Of a stretch of 15,959 nt of DNA, positions 1 through 6,265 are shown piece after piece. Made by a program: the position numbers and the translations under genes. Origin of the DNA: an uncultured Collinsella sp. (lineage in GTDB: Bacteria > Actinomycetota > Coriobacteriia > Coriobacteriales > Coriobacteriaceae); NCBI GenBank assembly GCA_900549215.1, contig URNJ01000027.1, positions 1 through 15,959 of the forward strand, in the 5' to 3' direction. Each line of letters begins with the position of its first letter. Positions within the stretch are counted from its first letter, which is position 1. The notes beneath the pieces are model-generated. The model was not told the DNA's origin. It saw only the letters and a list, made by a program, of their open reading frames with translations, and did not search any database.

Positions 1-444
1 GGCTCAGATCGGCCGCCTCGCCCTCAAGACCCCACAGGCCGGCGAGCGCGATGATCTCGGAGGCGTTGCCGCGCACGATGGCGGGCCTGTACTGCTTAAG
101 CTCGTTTACCAACTGGGTGCGCAGACTGCCGATGCCCAGACCCACCGGATCGAGCACCCAGGGCTTGCCGGCGTCGTGTGCCGCCTTGGCCGCGCGGGGA
201 ATCGTCTGCTCGTAGATGGGAAGAGCGTGCCCATATTGAGATAGATGGCGCCGCCGCCGGCAACGAGCGCCTCGCCCTCGTCGGGAAGATAGACCATGGC
301 GGCCGATCCACCCACAGCGAGCTGCGCGTTGGCGACAAAGTCGATCGTCACCGTGTTGGTGATGGAGCCGGCCATCGGATTGGTGGTGCGAATCTCCTCC
401 ACGGCCTTGACCATATGTTGCTTAAGCTGTTCCGAATCAATCAC
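1..444 (-). pseudogene. thiM: Hydroxyethylthiazole kinase ThiM, 5' part, frameshifted and cut by the window edge
   Basis: ThiM phosphorylates 4-methyl-5-(2-hydroxyethyl)thiazole in the cytoplasmic thiamine salvage pathway. The start is a GTG at 444 with GGAGG 8 nt upstream; the ATG slightly upstream of it runs into a stop at once. The first frame reads a ThiM N-terminus with NPMAGSITNTVTIDFVANAQ and AIYLNMGTL. At 221-225 the family frame is lost by one missing base. From there the next frame continues with PIYEQTIPRAAKAAHDAGKP, DPVGLGIGSLR and IVRGNASEIIAL, all typical ThiM motifs, and stays open to the window edge. The family is about 260-270 residues, so the C-terminal half, including the catalytic Cys, lies outside. 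The gene sits behind a TPP riboswitch, which independently supports a thiamine role. Whether the shift is a real mutation or a read error cannot be decided here. Confidence 0.85.
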
Positions 445-463
445 TGCACATGCCTCCTTGGCA

Positions 464-497
464 TAGAAAAGGGGCGCTGTGCATAGACAGCGCCCCT
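464..497 (-). terminator. Riboswitch-linked intrinsic terminator before thiM
   Basis: On the minus strand an 11-bp perfect stem (AGGGGCGCTGT / ACAGCGCCCCT, 487-497 with 470-480) closes a 6-nt loop and is followed by TTTTCTA. It lies between the TPP aptamer and the thiM ribosome binding site, the position expected for the expression platform of a transcription-terminating riboswitch. Confidence 0.85.
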
Positions 498-508
498 GTA
501 AAGGCGGC

Positions 509-600
509 ATGCTCCCTACGCCAGCATTAACTGACAGGTTCAAAGGATTGGGCCCCATGCCCTCTCAGCCTTGTGGTTTGCACCGCCGGCACTCCCGCAT
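509..600 (-). promoter_or_regulatory. TPP riboswitch (THI element) controlling thiM
   Basis: Read on the minus strand, the segment holds the conserved TPP aptamer blocks in order: GGCTGAGAGGG (J3-2/P2 side), CCTTTGAACCTG, and ATGCTGGCGTAGGGAG. The ends ATGC and GCAT can pair as part of P1. Thiamine pyrophosphate binding is known to favour termination or block translation of thiamine genes. Here a strong terminator follows 12 nt downstream and thiM comes next, so the likely mode is ligand-induced premature termination. Confidence 0.95.
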
Positions 601-617
601 CGAATCTGTTGTTCCCT

Positions 618-623
618 ATACTA
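618..623 (-). promoter_or_regulatory. Probable -10 box of the thiM riboswitch transcript
   Basis: TAGTAT on the minus strand lies about 18 nt upstream of the riboswitch P1, so a start near 611 would give a transcript beginning just before the aptamer. No good -35 match is visible. The expected -35 position (CTGTCC) falls inside the 35-bp inverted-repeat arm. The overlapping TATAGG at 615-620 is an alternative. Confidence 0.4.
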
Positions 624-627
624 GCGC

Positions 628-729
628 ACCTGCCAAAAAGGGACAGGTTTATTTTGGCAGGTAACAATTGGGACTTTGCGTTTTCCCAGATGAAACCTGC
701 CGAAATAAACCTGTCCCTTTTTGGCAGGT
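628..729. repeat. Pair of 35-bp inverted repeats between divergent thiM and HAD genes
   Basis: The left arm (628-662) and right arm (695-729) are reverse complements with one mismatch in 35, separated by 32 nt that contain a further short TGGGA/TCCCA pairing. Each arm begins with ACCTGCC and ends with GGCAGGT, so ACCTGCC-type termini occur four times. The arms face outward and end 3-4 nt from a -10-like hexamer on each side (618-623 minus, 733-738 plus). This could be a shared operator, a promoter-carrying repeat or a palindromic mobile repeat. No transposase is present. Confidence 0.9.
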
Positions 730-732
730 CGG

Positions 733-738
733 TACAAT
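733..738 (+). promoter_or_regulatory. Probable -10 box of the HAD/LysR operon
   Basis: TACAAT lies 31 nt upstream of the HAD start codon. The hexamer 16 nt upstream is CTGTCC inside the right repeat arm, the same element found at the matching position for thiM. There is no canonical TTGACA, so the call is tentative. Confidence 0.4.
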
Positions 739-769
739 AGATGGGATTAAGAATGACCGAGGGGACTCT

Positions 770-1678
770 ATGATCAAACTTGTGCTGACCGATATGGACG
801 ATACGCTGATTCCGGCCGGGCGTGACGGCGCCAGCGATTACGCCATCGAGGGTATTCATGCCATGCAAGCGGCGGGTCTGCACTTTGGTCCGGTTTCGGG
901 TCGCCAGCCGTCCGCGATGGGCTGGATGTTCAAAAATCGTTCCGGGTGTTATTCGACCGGTGCGTTCTGTAACGGCCAGGTGATGTTTGTCGGCGGCGAA
1001 GTAGTCGCCTCGCACGCAATCGACAACGATGCTCTGATGCGTTTGGCCGACTATCTGAAGCAAGAGACCGACGATACATTTCTAAAAGTCTATAGCCTGG
1101 GCGATGACTTTTGGGGCAACGATGCCTATTGCGTGACGAGTGATCCCGAGCGCGTTCGTCGCGCCATGGAGTCGGGCGGCAACGCATGGCTCAAAGGCGA
1201 AGAGGCCCCGTGCCGTCCCGTCGTCGATGAAGCGCCGGTGTTCAAGGCGAATATCTGGAGTGCCCGTTCGCGTGAGGAGCTCGCGGAGCTACGCGAGCGC
1301 GTTGCCGCTGAGGTGCCGGAACTCTCGCTCGTGTTTCCCAACAACCGAGTGCGCCTGTTTGACATCCTTCCGGCTGGTTGGGACAAGGGCCGCGCTGCGC
1401 TGGAGCTGGCGCGCGCTTTGGGCCTGACGCCCGACGAGGTGGCCGTATTTGGCGATTCCGATAACGATCTGCCCATGATCGATGCCGTTCCCAACTCCGT
1501 TGCAGTCGCCAATGCCAACGAGGCTGTCACGGCTGCCGCGCGCTGGCATATCGGCGCTGCGGCAGACGATGCGGTCGCCGGGGCTCTGCATCAGATTGCC
1601 GCCTGCGCTGCGACGGGGGAGATGCCGCCGTTTATGCGTCAGGTGAGCACGACTGGTTTCGACGTCACGAACGTCTAG
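770..1678 (+). CDS. Cof-type HAD-superfamily phosphatase
   Basis: The product is a 302-residue cytoplasmic HAD hydrolase, probably a Mg-dependent phosphatase of the Cof/YbiV type acting on sugar phosphates or similar small molecules; the substrate cannot be read from sequence. Motif I is TDMDDTLIP with D8 as nucleophile and D10 as general acid. The motif II region is GPVSGRQ. The motif III lysine is K206 in GWDKG, and motif IV is FGDSDND with D229 and D233. The long insert between motifs II and III fits the C2 cap of Cof proteins. The start at 770 is chosen for the GAGGGGA Shine-Dalgarno and because the protein begins directly with the hydrophobic strand before motif I. The reading frame extends upstream into the inverted repeat but without family similarity. 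The stop codon is 10 nt from the LysR start and overlaps its ribosome site, suggesting an operon. Confidence 0.9.
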   Translation: MIKLVLTDMDDTLIPAGRDGASDYAIEGIHAMQAAGLHFGPVSGRQPSAMGWMFKNRSGCYSTGAFCNGQVMFVGGEVVASHAIDNDALMRLADYLKQETDDTFLKVYSLGDDFWGNDAYCVTSDPERVRRAMESGGNAWLKGEEAPCRPVVDEAPVFKANIWSARSREELAELRERVAAEVPELSLVFPNNRVRLFDILPAGWDKGRAALELARALGLTPDEVAVFGDSDNDLPMIDAVPNSVAVANANEAVTAAARWHIGAAADDAVAGALHQIAACAATGEMPPFMRQVSTTGFDVTNV

Positions 1679-1688
1679 GGAGAAAGAC

Positions 1689-2585
1689 ATGAAGCTTCAG
1701 CAGCTCAGATATGTCGTCAAAGTTGCCGAATGCGGCAGCATCACCGAGGCCTCGCGCCGACTCTTTGTGTCGCAGCCTTCGATTACCGCGTCGATTCGCG
1801 ATCTCGAAAACGAGATGGGTGTGCACATCTTTGAGCGCACCAACAAGGGCGTCATTGTGTCCGAAGAGGGTGAGACCTTCTTGGGCTACGCGCGCCAGGT
1901 GCTCGACCAGGCCGATCTGCTCGAAGGCAAGTACAAGGGCGCGTCCGAGCAAGTGCCGCACTTTAGTGTGAGCTGCCAGCATTATTCCTTTGCCGTCAAC
2001 GCGTTTGTTGACGTGATCCGCGAGTTCGATGCCGCGCGCTACGACTTTACCCTGCGCGAGGAGCAGACTCACGAGATTATCGAGGACGTCGCGCATATGA
2101 AAAGCGAACTGGGCATCCTGTACTTATCCGAGCATAACCGCGAGGTTATCGAGCGTATGCTCGCCGCCAACGAGCTCGTGTTCGAAGGGCTCTTCTGCGC
2201 CACGCCGCATGTCTTCGTCTGCGCCGACCATCCGCTGGCGGGCCGCTCCAGCGTGACGCTCGAGGATCTGGAAGACTACCCGTTCCTGTCCTACGAGCAG
2301 GGCAGCTACAACTCGTTTTACTATTCCGAGGAGCTGACCTCGACGTTCGAGCGTCGCAAAAATATCCGCGTGCGCGACCGTGCGACGTTGTTCAATTTGG
2401 CCATGGGCCTCAACGGCTACACGGTATGCTCGGGCGTGATCAGCCACGAGCTCAACGGCCCCGGCATTATCTCGATTCCGCTCGACGTGGACGAGTACAT
2501 GGAGATTGGCATCATCACGCGCAAGAACACGACGCTCACGCGCTACGGTCGGGCCTATATCGACGCGATCCGCCAGCATATTTAG
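1689..2585 (+). CDS. LysR-family transcriptional regulator
   Basis: The product is a 298-residue DNA-binding regulator. Residues 1-60 form the winged helix-turn-helix typical of the family, with LRYVVKVAECGSITEASRRL, SQPSITASIRDLE and GVHIFERTNKG. The rest fits the periplasmic-binding-like effector domain. The Shine-Dalgarno AGGGAG overlaps the stop of the upstream HAD gene, so the two are probably co-transcribed. The next gene downstream, in the same direction, is a MetE-like methyltransferase. Its upstream region carries a TATAG-N7-CTATA palindrome matching the box known for MetR/MtaR-type LysR regulators. Control of that gene, possibly with a methionine-pathway co-effector, is therefore a reasonable inference. 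The effector itself is not known. Confidence 0.93.
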   Translation: MKLQQLRYVVKVAECGSITEASRRLFVSQPSITASIRDLENEMGVHIFERTNKGVIVSEEGETFLGYARQVLDQADLLEGKYKGASEQVPHFSVSCQHYSFAVNAFVDVIREFDAARYDFTLREEQTHEIIEDVAHMKSELGILYLSEHNREVIERMLAANELVFEGLFCATPHVFVCADHPLAGRSSVTLEDLEDYPFLSYEQGSYNSFYYSEELTSTFERRKNIRVRDRATLFNLAMGLNGYTVCSGVISHELNGPGIISIPLDVDEYMEIGIITRKNTTLTRYGRAYIDAIRQHI

Positions 2586-2631
2586 GCTGCTGTGTTCTGT
2601 ACGGGTCAAATCTCTTTATGGCAGTCCCAAC

Positions 2632-2654
2632 TGATATAGGAAGCATCTATATCA
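2632..2654. promoter_or_regulatory. Candidate LysR/MetR-type operator
   Basis: TGATATAG (2632-2639) and CTATATCA (2647-2654) form a perfect 8-bp inverted repeat with a 7-nt spacer. The core TATAG-N7-CTATA has the same outer halves and spacing as the MtaR/MetR box (TATAG-TTTNAAA-CTATA) described for Gram-positive methionine regulators. It lies 47 nt downstream of the LysR gene and 87 nt upstream of the MetE-like start. A TATATT at 2669-2674 could be the -10 box. Confidence 0.6.
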
Positions 2655-2686
2655 AACTGTTATAAACGTATATTTTACGATGGCCA

Positions 2687-2700
2687 TATGAGCGCTCATA
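2687..2700. promoter_or_regulatory. Perfect 14-bp palindrome in the MetE-like leader
   Basis: TATGAGCGCTCATA is a perfect 14-bp palindrome 40 nt upstream of the start codon. With no loop it is more likely a dimeric protein-binding site than an RNA hairpin. It is distinct from the LysR-type box upstream, so a second regulator is possible. No known family can be named. Confidence 0.45.
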
Positions 2701-2740
2701 CTCTGTCCCAGTAAAGCAACCGATGCAAAGGGAGATATCT

Positions 2741-3874
2741 ATGAGCACTTCGATTCAACCGAACGCGCCGTTTCGCGCCGATATCGTCGGCAGTTTTCTT
2801 CGTCCGCAGGCTGTAAAGGATGCCCGTGCCGCCTATGTCGCGGGTAAACTCGACGCTTCCGGCCTTAAGGCCGTCGAGGACGAGGCCATCCGCGACTTAG
2901 TGGCCAAGCAGAAGGCTGCCGGCCTGCAGGTGATTACCGATGGCGAGTTTCGCCGCAGCTACTGGCACCTCGATTTTATGTGGGGGCTGAACGGCGTCGA
3001 GCGTCGCACCTCGCGTACGGGATATATGTTCCACGACGAGGAGACCACGGCCGATACCGCCGTGGTGACTGGCTCCATCAGCGGCGAGAACCACCCCTTC
3101 GTCGAGTACTTTAAGTTTGTCAAGGCACTTGAGGACGAGGGCCACGTTGCACGCCAGACCATCCCGGCACCGATCCAGACGTTCTCTGAGGTCACACTCG
3201 ATCGCTGCGATGGCCAGCAGGAGAGCCTGCGCGCTGTCTATAAGACCGATGAGGGGCTTGCCGACGCCATTGCAGCCGCTTATCGCACGGTGATCGCCGA
3301 CTTGTACGCAGCGGGCTGCCGCAACATCCAGTTTGATGACTGCACCTGGGGCATCTACTGCGATACCGACTTTGTGTCCAAGACCGGCATGAGCCCGGTC
3401 GATCTGCAAAAGGTAAGCGAGCTGGGCGTGGCGCTCAACAACGCCGCCATCAAGGGCAAGCCCGACGATCTGGTTATCAACACGCATGTGTGCCGCGGCA
3501 ACTATCACTCCACGTATGCCTTCGAGGGTGGTTACGATCCCATTGCACCGTACCTGTTTGCGCACGAGGATGTCGACGCGTTCTACCTTGAGTTCGATAC
3601 GCCGCGCGCCGGTGGCTTTGAGCCGCTCAAGTATGTTGCTCCCGGCAAGAAGGTCGTGCTGGGCCTGGTGACCACCAAGGCGGCTGAGCTTGAGGACGAG
3701 GACGTTATCGTCGAACGTATCCACGAGGCCGCAAAGTATGTGCCGCTCGAGAACCTGTATCTGTCGCCCCAGTGTGGCTTTGCCAGCTGCGAGATTGGCA
3801 ACAAACTGACCGAGGACGAGCAATGGGCAAAGATCGCGCTGGTCAAGCGCGTTGCCGAGCGCGTTTGGAAATAG
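2741..3874 (+). CDS. Cobalamin-independent methionine synthase-like protein (MetE C-terminal domain family, YxjG/YxjH type)
   Basis: The product is a 377-residue cytoplasmic protein resembling the single-domain MetE-like enzymes YxjG/YxjH. It corresponds to the C-terminal catalytic half of MetE, which moves a methyl group to homocysteine or a related thiol. The zinc site appears intact: H249 and C251 in NTHVCRGNY, E284 in YLEFDTPR and C345 in SPQCGFAS. The N-terminal GSFLRP and ITDGEFRR motifs are typical. The ATG at 2741 is chosen for AGGGAG 6 nt upstream; the in-frame ATG at 2723 has no ribosome site. Because the MetE N-terminal half is missing, the methyl donor may not be polyglutamyl methyltetrahydrofolate; a corrinoid protein or S-methyl compound is possible. 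The gene sits behind the LysR gene with a palindromic operator candidate. No terminator is visible after it. Confidence 0.88.
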   Translation: MSTSIQPNAPFRADIVGSFLRPQAVKDARAAYVAGKLDASGLKAVEDEAIRDLVAKQKAAGLQVITDGEFRRSYWHLDFMWGLNGVERRTSRTGYMFHDEETTADTAVVTGSISGENHPFVEYFKFVKALEDEGHVARQTIPAPIQTFSEVTLDRCDGQQESLRAVYKTDEGLADAIAAAYRTVIADLYAAGCRNIQFDDCTWGIYCDTDFVSKTGMSPVDLQKVSELGVALNNAAIKGKPDDLVINTHVCRGNYHSTYAFEGGYDPIAPYLFAHEDVDAFYLEFDTPRAGGFEPLKYVAPGKKVVLGLVTTKAAELEDEDVIVERIHEAAKYVPLENLYLSPQCGFASCEIGNKLTEDEQWAKIALVKRVAERVWK

Positions 3875-3921
3875 CGGTAACGTTCGCAGGTGACGGCGCG
3901 TGCGAGACATGGCGCATCGCG

Positions 3922-3970
3922 TACAATGGTTCGGATCGTATCGTTCGGGCAGGTTATCCGATATGCCCGA
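3922..3970 (+). promoter_or_regulatory. Leader of uraA with -10-like box and two competing short stems
   Basis: TACAAT at 3922-3927 could be the -10 box, but there is no clear -35. Downstream, TCGGAT (3931-3936) can pair with ATCCGA (3956-3961), and TCGGGCA (3945-3951) with TGCCCGA (3964-3970). The second stem straddles the 3' half of the first, so the two are alternatives or would form a pseudoknot. This could be a small attenuator-like or translational switch. The PyrR-binding consensus is not present. Confidence 0.3.
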
Positions 3971-3996
3971 TCGCCCTTCCATTCGAAAGGACATCC

Positions 3997-5331
3997 ATGT
4001 CCCAGTCTTCGACGCCCGCCGTCACCGATGCCATCTACGATGCATCGTCGCTTGGCCGCCCGCGCATGTTCCTGCTCGGTCTGCAGCACATGTTTGCCAT
4101 GTTTGGCGCCACGGTGCTGGTGCCCGTGCTCACCGGCCTCTCGGTATCGGCAACGCTTTTGTTTGCCGGCTTGGGCACGCTGCTGTTCCACTTCCTGTCG
4201 CGCGGTAAGGTGCCCGCATTCCTGGGGTCTTCGTTTGCCTTTATTGCGGGTTATGCCGCCATCGCGCCCAACGGCGAGACCGAGCTTTTGCCCTACGCCT
4301 GCCTGGGTGTAGCTTGTGCCGGCCTGCTCTATCCGGTGCTTGCGGCACTCTTCCGCGCGTTTGGCGCCAAGCGCGTCATGCGCTTCTTCCCGCCGGTGGT
4401 GACTGGCCCCATCGTCATTTCGATCGGTCTGATCCTGGCAAGCTCCGCCATTACCAACTGCCAGACCAATTGGCTCGTCGCCGTTATCGCCGTGGCAGTG
4501 ATCGTCATCTGCAACATCTGGGGCCGTGGCATGGTTAAGATCGTGCCGATCTTGCTGGGCGTTGTGGTGAGCTATGCCGTTGCGGCTGCGCTGGGCGAGG
4601 TCGACTTTTCTGGCGTCGCAGCCGCTCCCTGGGTCGGTTTGCCCATCGTGTGGGATAACACCGTGTTTGCGCTCTTTGGGCCGCAGTTCGATAGCGGCCT
4701 TGCCACGACCGCCATCATCACCATCATGCCGTTGGCCTTTGCAACCATGATCGAGCATATCGGTGATATCTCCGCTATTGGCTCCACCTGCGAGCGTAAC
4801 TACATTGCCGATCCCGGCCTGCATCGCACGCTGCTCGGCGATGGTCTCGCCACGATCCTGGCTTCGCTCTTTGGCGCTCCGGCCAACACCACGTATGGCG
4901 AGAACACCGGCGTGCTCGCTCTGACGCGCGTGTTCGACCCGCGCGTGATTCGCATTGCCGCGTGCTGCGCCATCGTGCTTTCGTTCTGCCCCAAGTTCGC
5001 TGCCGTGATCGCCGCCATGCCGCCATGCGTTATCGGCGGCGTGTCGCTCGTACTCTACGGCATGATCAGCGCTGTGGGCGTCCGCAACCTCATCGAGAAC
5101 CAGGTCGATTTCCAGAACAACCGCAACGTGCTGGTTGCGGCTCTGGTGCTCGTGCTTTCGCTCGGCATCGCGTACAGCACCGCCGGCGCCATCGTGTTGG
5201 AGCTGGGCGGCGTGACCATTTCGCTGTCCGGCATTGCCGTGGGCTCACTGGTGGGCATTGTGCTCAACGCCATCCTGCCGGGTAACGACTTTGAGTTTGA
5301 TGTCTCCGAGCTTGAGGGGGCTGCTGAGTAG
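3997..5331 (+). CDS. uraA: Uracil permease (UraA, NCS2 family)
   Basis: The product is a 444-residue integral membrane protein that imports uracil, probably by proton symport. It has the 12-14 hydrophobic segments of NCS2 transporters. The two transmembrane glutamates known from E. coli UraA (E241, E290) have matches at E253 in MIEHIGD and E302 in YGENTGV, with the same 49-residue spacing. FPPVVTGPIVISIG and NTTYGENTGV are family signatures. The start at 3997 has GAAAGGA upstream. The frame is open further upstream but overlaps the MetE-like coding region and is not needed. The closest substrate is inferred as uracil; xanthine is the alternative in the family. The gene ends in a bidirectional terminator shared with the converging esterase. 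Confidence 0.92.
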   Translation: MSQSSTPAVTDAIYDASSLGRPRMFLLGLQHMFAMFGATVLVPVLTGLSVSATLLFAGLGTLLFHFLSRGKVPAFLGSSFAFIAGYAAIAPNGETELLPYACLGVACAGLLYPVLAALFRAFGAKRVMRFFPPVVTGPIVISIGLILASSAITNCQTNWLVAVIAVAVIVICNIWGRGMVKIVPILLGVVVSYAVAAALGEVDFSGVAAAPWVGLPIVWDNTVFALFGPQFDSGLATTAIITIMPLAFATMIEHIGDISAIGSTCERNYIADPGLHRTLLGDGLATILASLFGAPANTTYGENTGVLALTRVFDPRVIRIAACCAIVLSFCPKFAAVIAAMPPCVIGGVSLVLYGMISAVGVRNLIENQVDFQNNRNVLVAALVLVLSLGIAYSTAGAIVLELGGVTISLSGIAVGSLVGIVLNAILPGNDFEFDVSELEGAAE

Positions 5332-5356
5332 CAGCTGCGTTCAGCTAAAACAAGAT

Positions 5357-5395
5357 ATGGTGCCCATGCGTATATGCGTGTGGGCACCATTTTTA
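5357..5395. terminator. Bidirectional terminator between uraA and the esterase gene
   Basis: A 10-bp perfect stem ATGGTGCCCA / TGGGCACCAT (5357-5366 with 5381-5390) is followed on the plus strand by TTTTTAA. On the minus strand it is followed by ATCTTGTTTT. The esterase stop codon lies in the T-run, so the hairpin serves both convergent genes. Confidence 0.85.
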
Positions 5396-6058
5396 ATGTG
5401 TCAGTATCCAGTGGATGCCGCGGGCCATGCGTAAGTCGGTTTGGGCAAAGTGATTGCCGGGGTTGAGCTCCAGCGTTGTTGGAATGCCGCGCTCGACGAG
5501 CAACGCTTCCATCGCGCGTGTGTCGTCGAGTACATGCCGCATCATGCGGTTGGGCGTCTTGGTTTCCTTTTTGCCGAGTGACAGGTAGACGGCTTGCGGG
5601 CTGCCGGCAAAAGGGGCCGTGCTGGCACGGTCGACAAAGTCGGGAAACCATAGCGACCCCGATGCGCTCGCGGCGCGGTCAAAGGCGTCGGTTTGCCAGA
5701 GGGACCAGAGTGCGAAGAGGCCCGCGAGCGAGTAACCGGCAATGCCGCGCCAGGTGGGCGGCTGAGGAAGCGACGACTCGACCTGGGGGATTATCTGATT
5801 CAGCAGCTCATCAAGAAAATCGGCAGCTTGGCCGCCGAAAGGCTCGGCATCGCGTACGGTCCCGTCGCATGCCCAGGGGCTCAGCTCGCGATTCCAATCG
5901 AGCCTGCCAATGGTGACGAGGGCGAATGGCGGACAGTCGAGCTCTCGGCAACACTTATAAACCTCGCTGCCGTCGCCCACGACCACAGGAAGGTAGATGA
6001 CAGGCGCGCTTTCCGTATGATTCGAATAAACGGTTATCTGCTTTTGATGCGCTTCCAT
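5393..6058 (-). CDS. Small alpha/beta-hydrolase of the putative esterase family (PF00756-like)
   Basis: The product is a 221-residue protein without signal peptide, so probably cytoplasmic. The nucleophile elbow GYSLAG puts the catalytic serine at S110, and PGNHF gives the likely histidine H203. The early block GRLDWNRELSPW resembles the region after the first strands of esterase D/IroE-like enzymes. No acidic third residue can be assigned with confidence; some members of this family work with a Ser-His dyad. The substrate is unknown. Ferric-siderophore or acyl esters are known for relatives, but nothing nearby supports iron uptake. The start at 6058 has GAGAGAAG upstream. The gene is convergent with uraA and probably monocistronic. 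Confidence 0.82.
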   Translation of the reverse strand: MEAHQKQITVYSNHTESAPVIYLPVVVGDGSEVYKCCRELDCPPFALVTIGRLDWNRELSPWACDGTVRDAEPFGGQAADFLDELLNQIIPQVESSLPQPPTWRGIAGYSLAGLFALWSLWQTDAFDRAASASGSLWFPDFVDRASTAPFAGSPQAVYLSLGKKETKTPNRMMRHVLDDTRAMEALLVERGIPTTLELNPGNHFAQTDLRMARGIHWILTH

Positions 6059-6167
6059 GACGGGCTTCTCTCAGTGTTGTGATATCGGCAGCCCCAATTG
6101 TCGCACGCCAGCGTATGCCGGTTGGGCTAGACCAAAGACAATCTCGTGCATCCCCTGCGGACGCATA

Positions 6168-6208
6168 TGGAAAACGCCACCGCCGGAGGGGAGCTCGGCG
6201 GTGGCGTT
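6168..6208 (-). terminator. Terminator of the downstream surface-protein gene
   Basis: AACGCCACCGCC (6173-6184) and GGCGGTGGCGTT (6197-6208) form a 12-bp perfect stem with a 12-nt loop. On the minus strand it is followed by TTCC after the closing AA/TT pairs, giving a TTTTCC end. It lies 57 nt past the stop of the 593-residue surface protein. Confidence 0.8.
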
Positions 6209-6265
6209 GTTAAACGGTGCTGGGGCTCGGGGCCTTCGCGGGAGCTGCCATGTGCGCAGAGGCGT

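Noticed and set aside
2586..2740. SAM riboswitch before the MetE-like gene
   Set aside because: No S-box conserved blocks or four-way junction were seen and there is no terminator hairpin; the palindromes suit protein control better.
2897..3994. Long minus-strand open frame of 365 codons opposite the MetE-like gene
   Set aside because: It is an antisense shadow typical of high-GC coding DNA, with no recognisable motif; the plus-strand protein has clear family signatures and zinc ligands.
3875..3996. PyrR attenuator before uraA
   Set aside because: There is no PyrR-binding loop consensus and no terminator with a T-run; only short competing stems are visible.
3583..4824. Minus-strand open frame of 413 codons opposite uraA
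   Set aside because: It is low-complexity (Gly, His, Asp, Arg rich) and antisense to a well-supported transporter.
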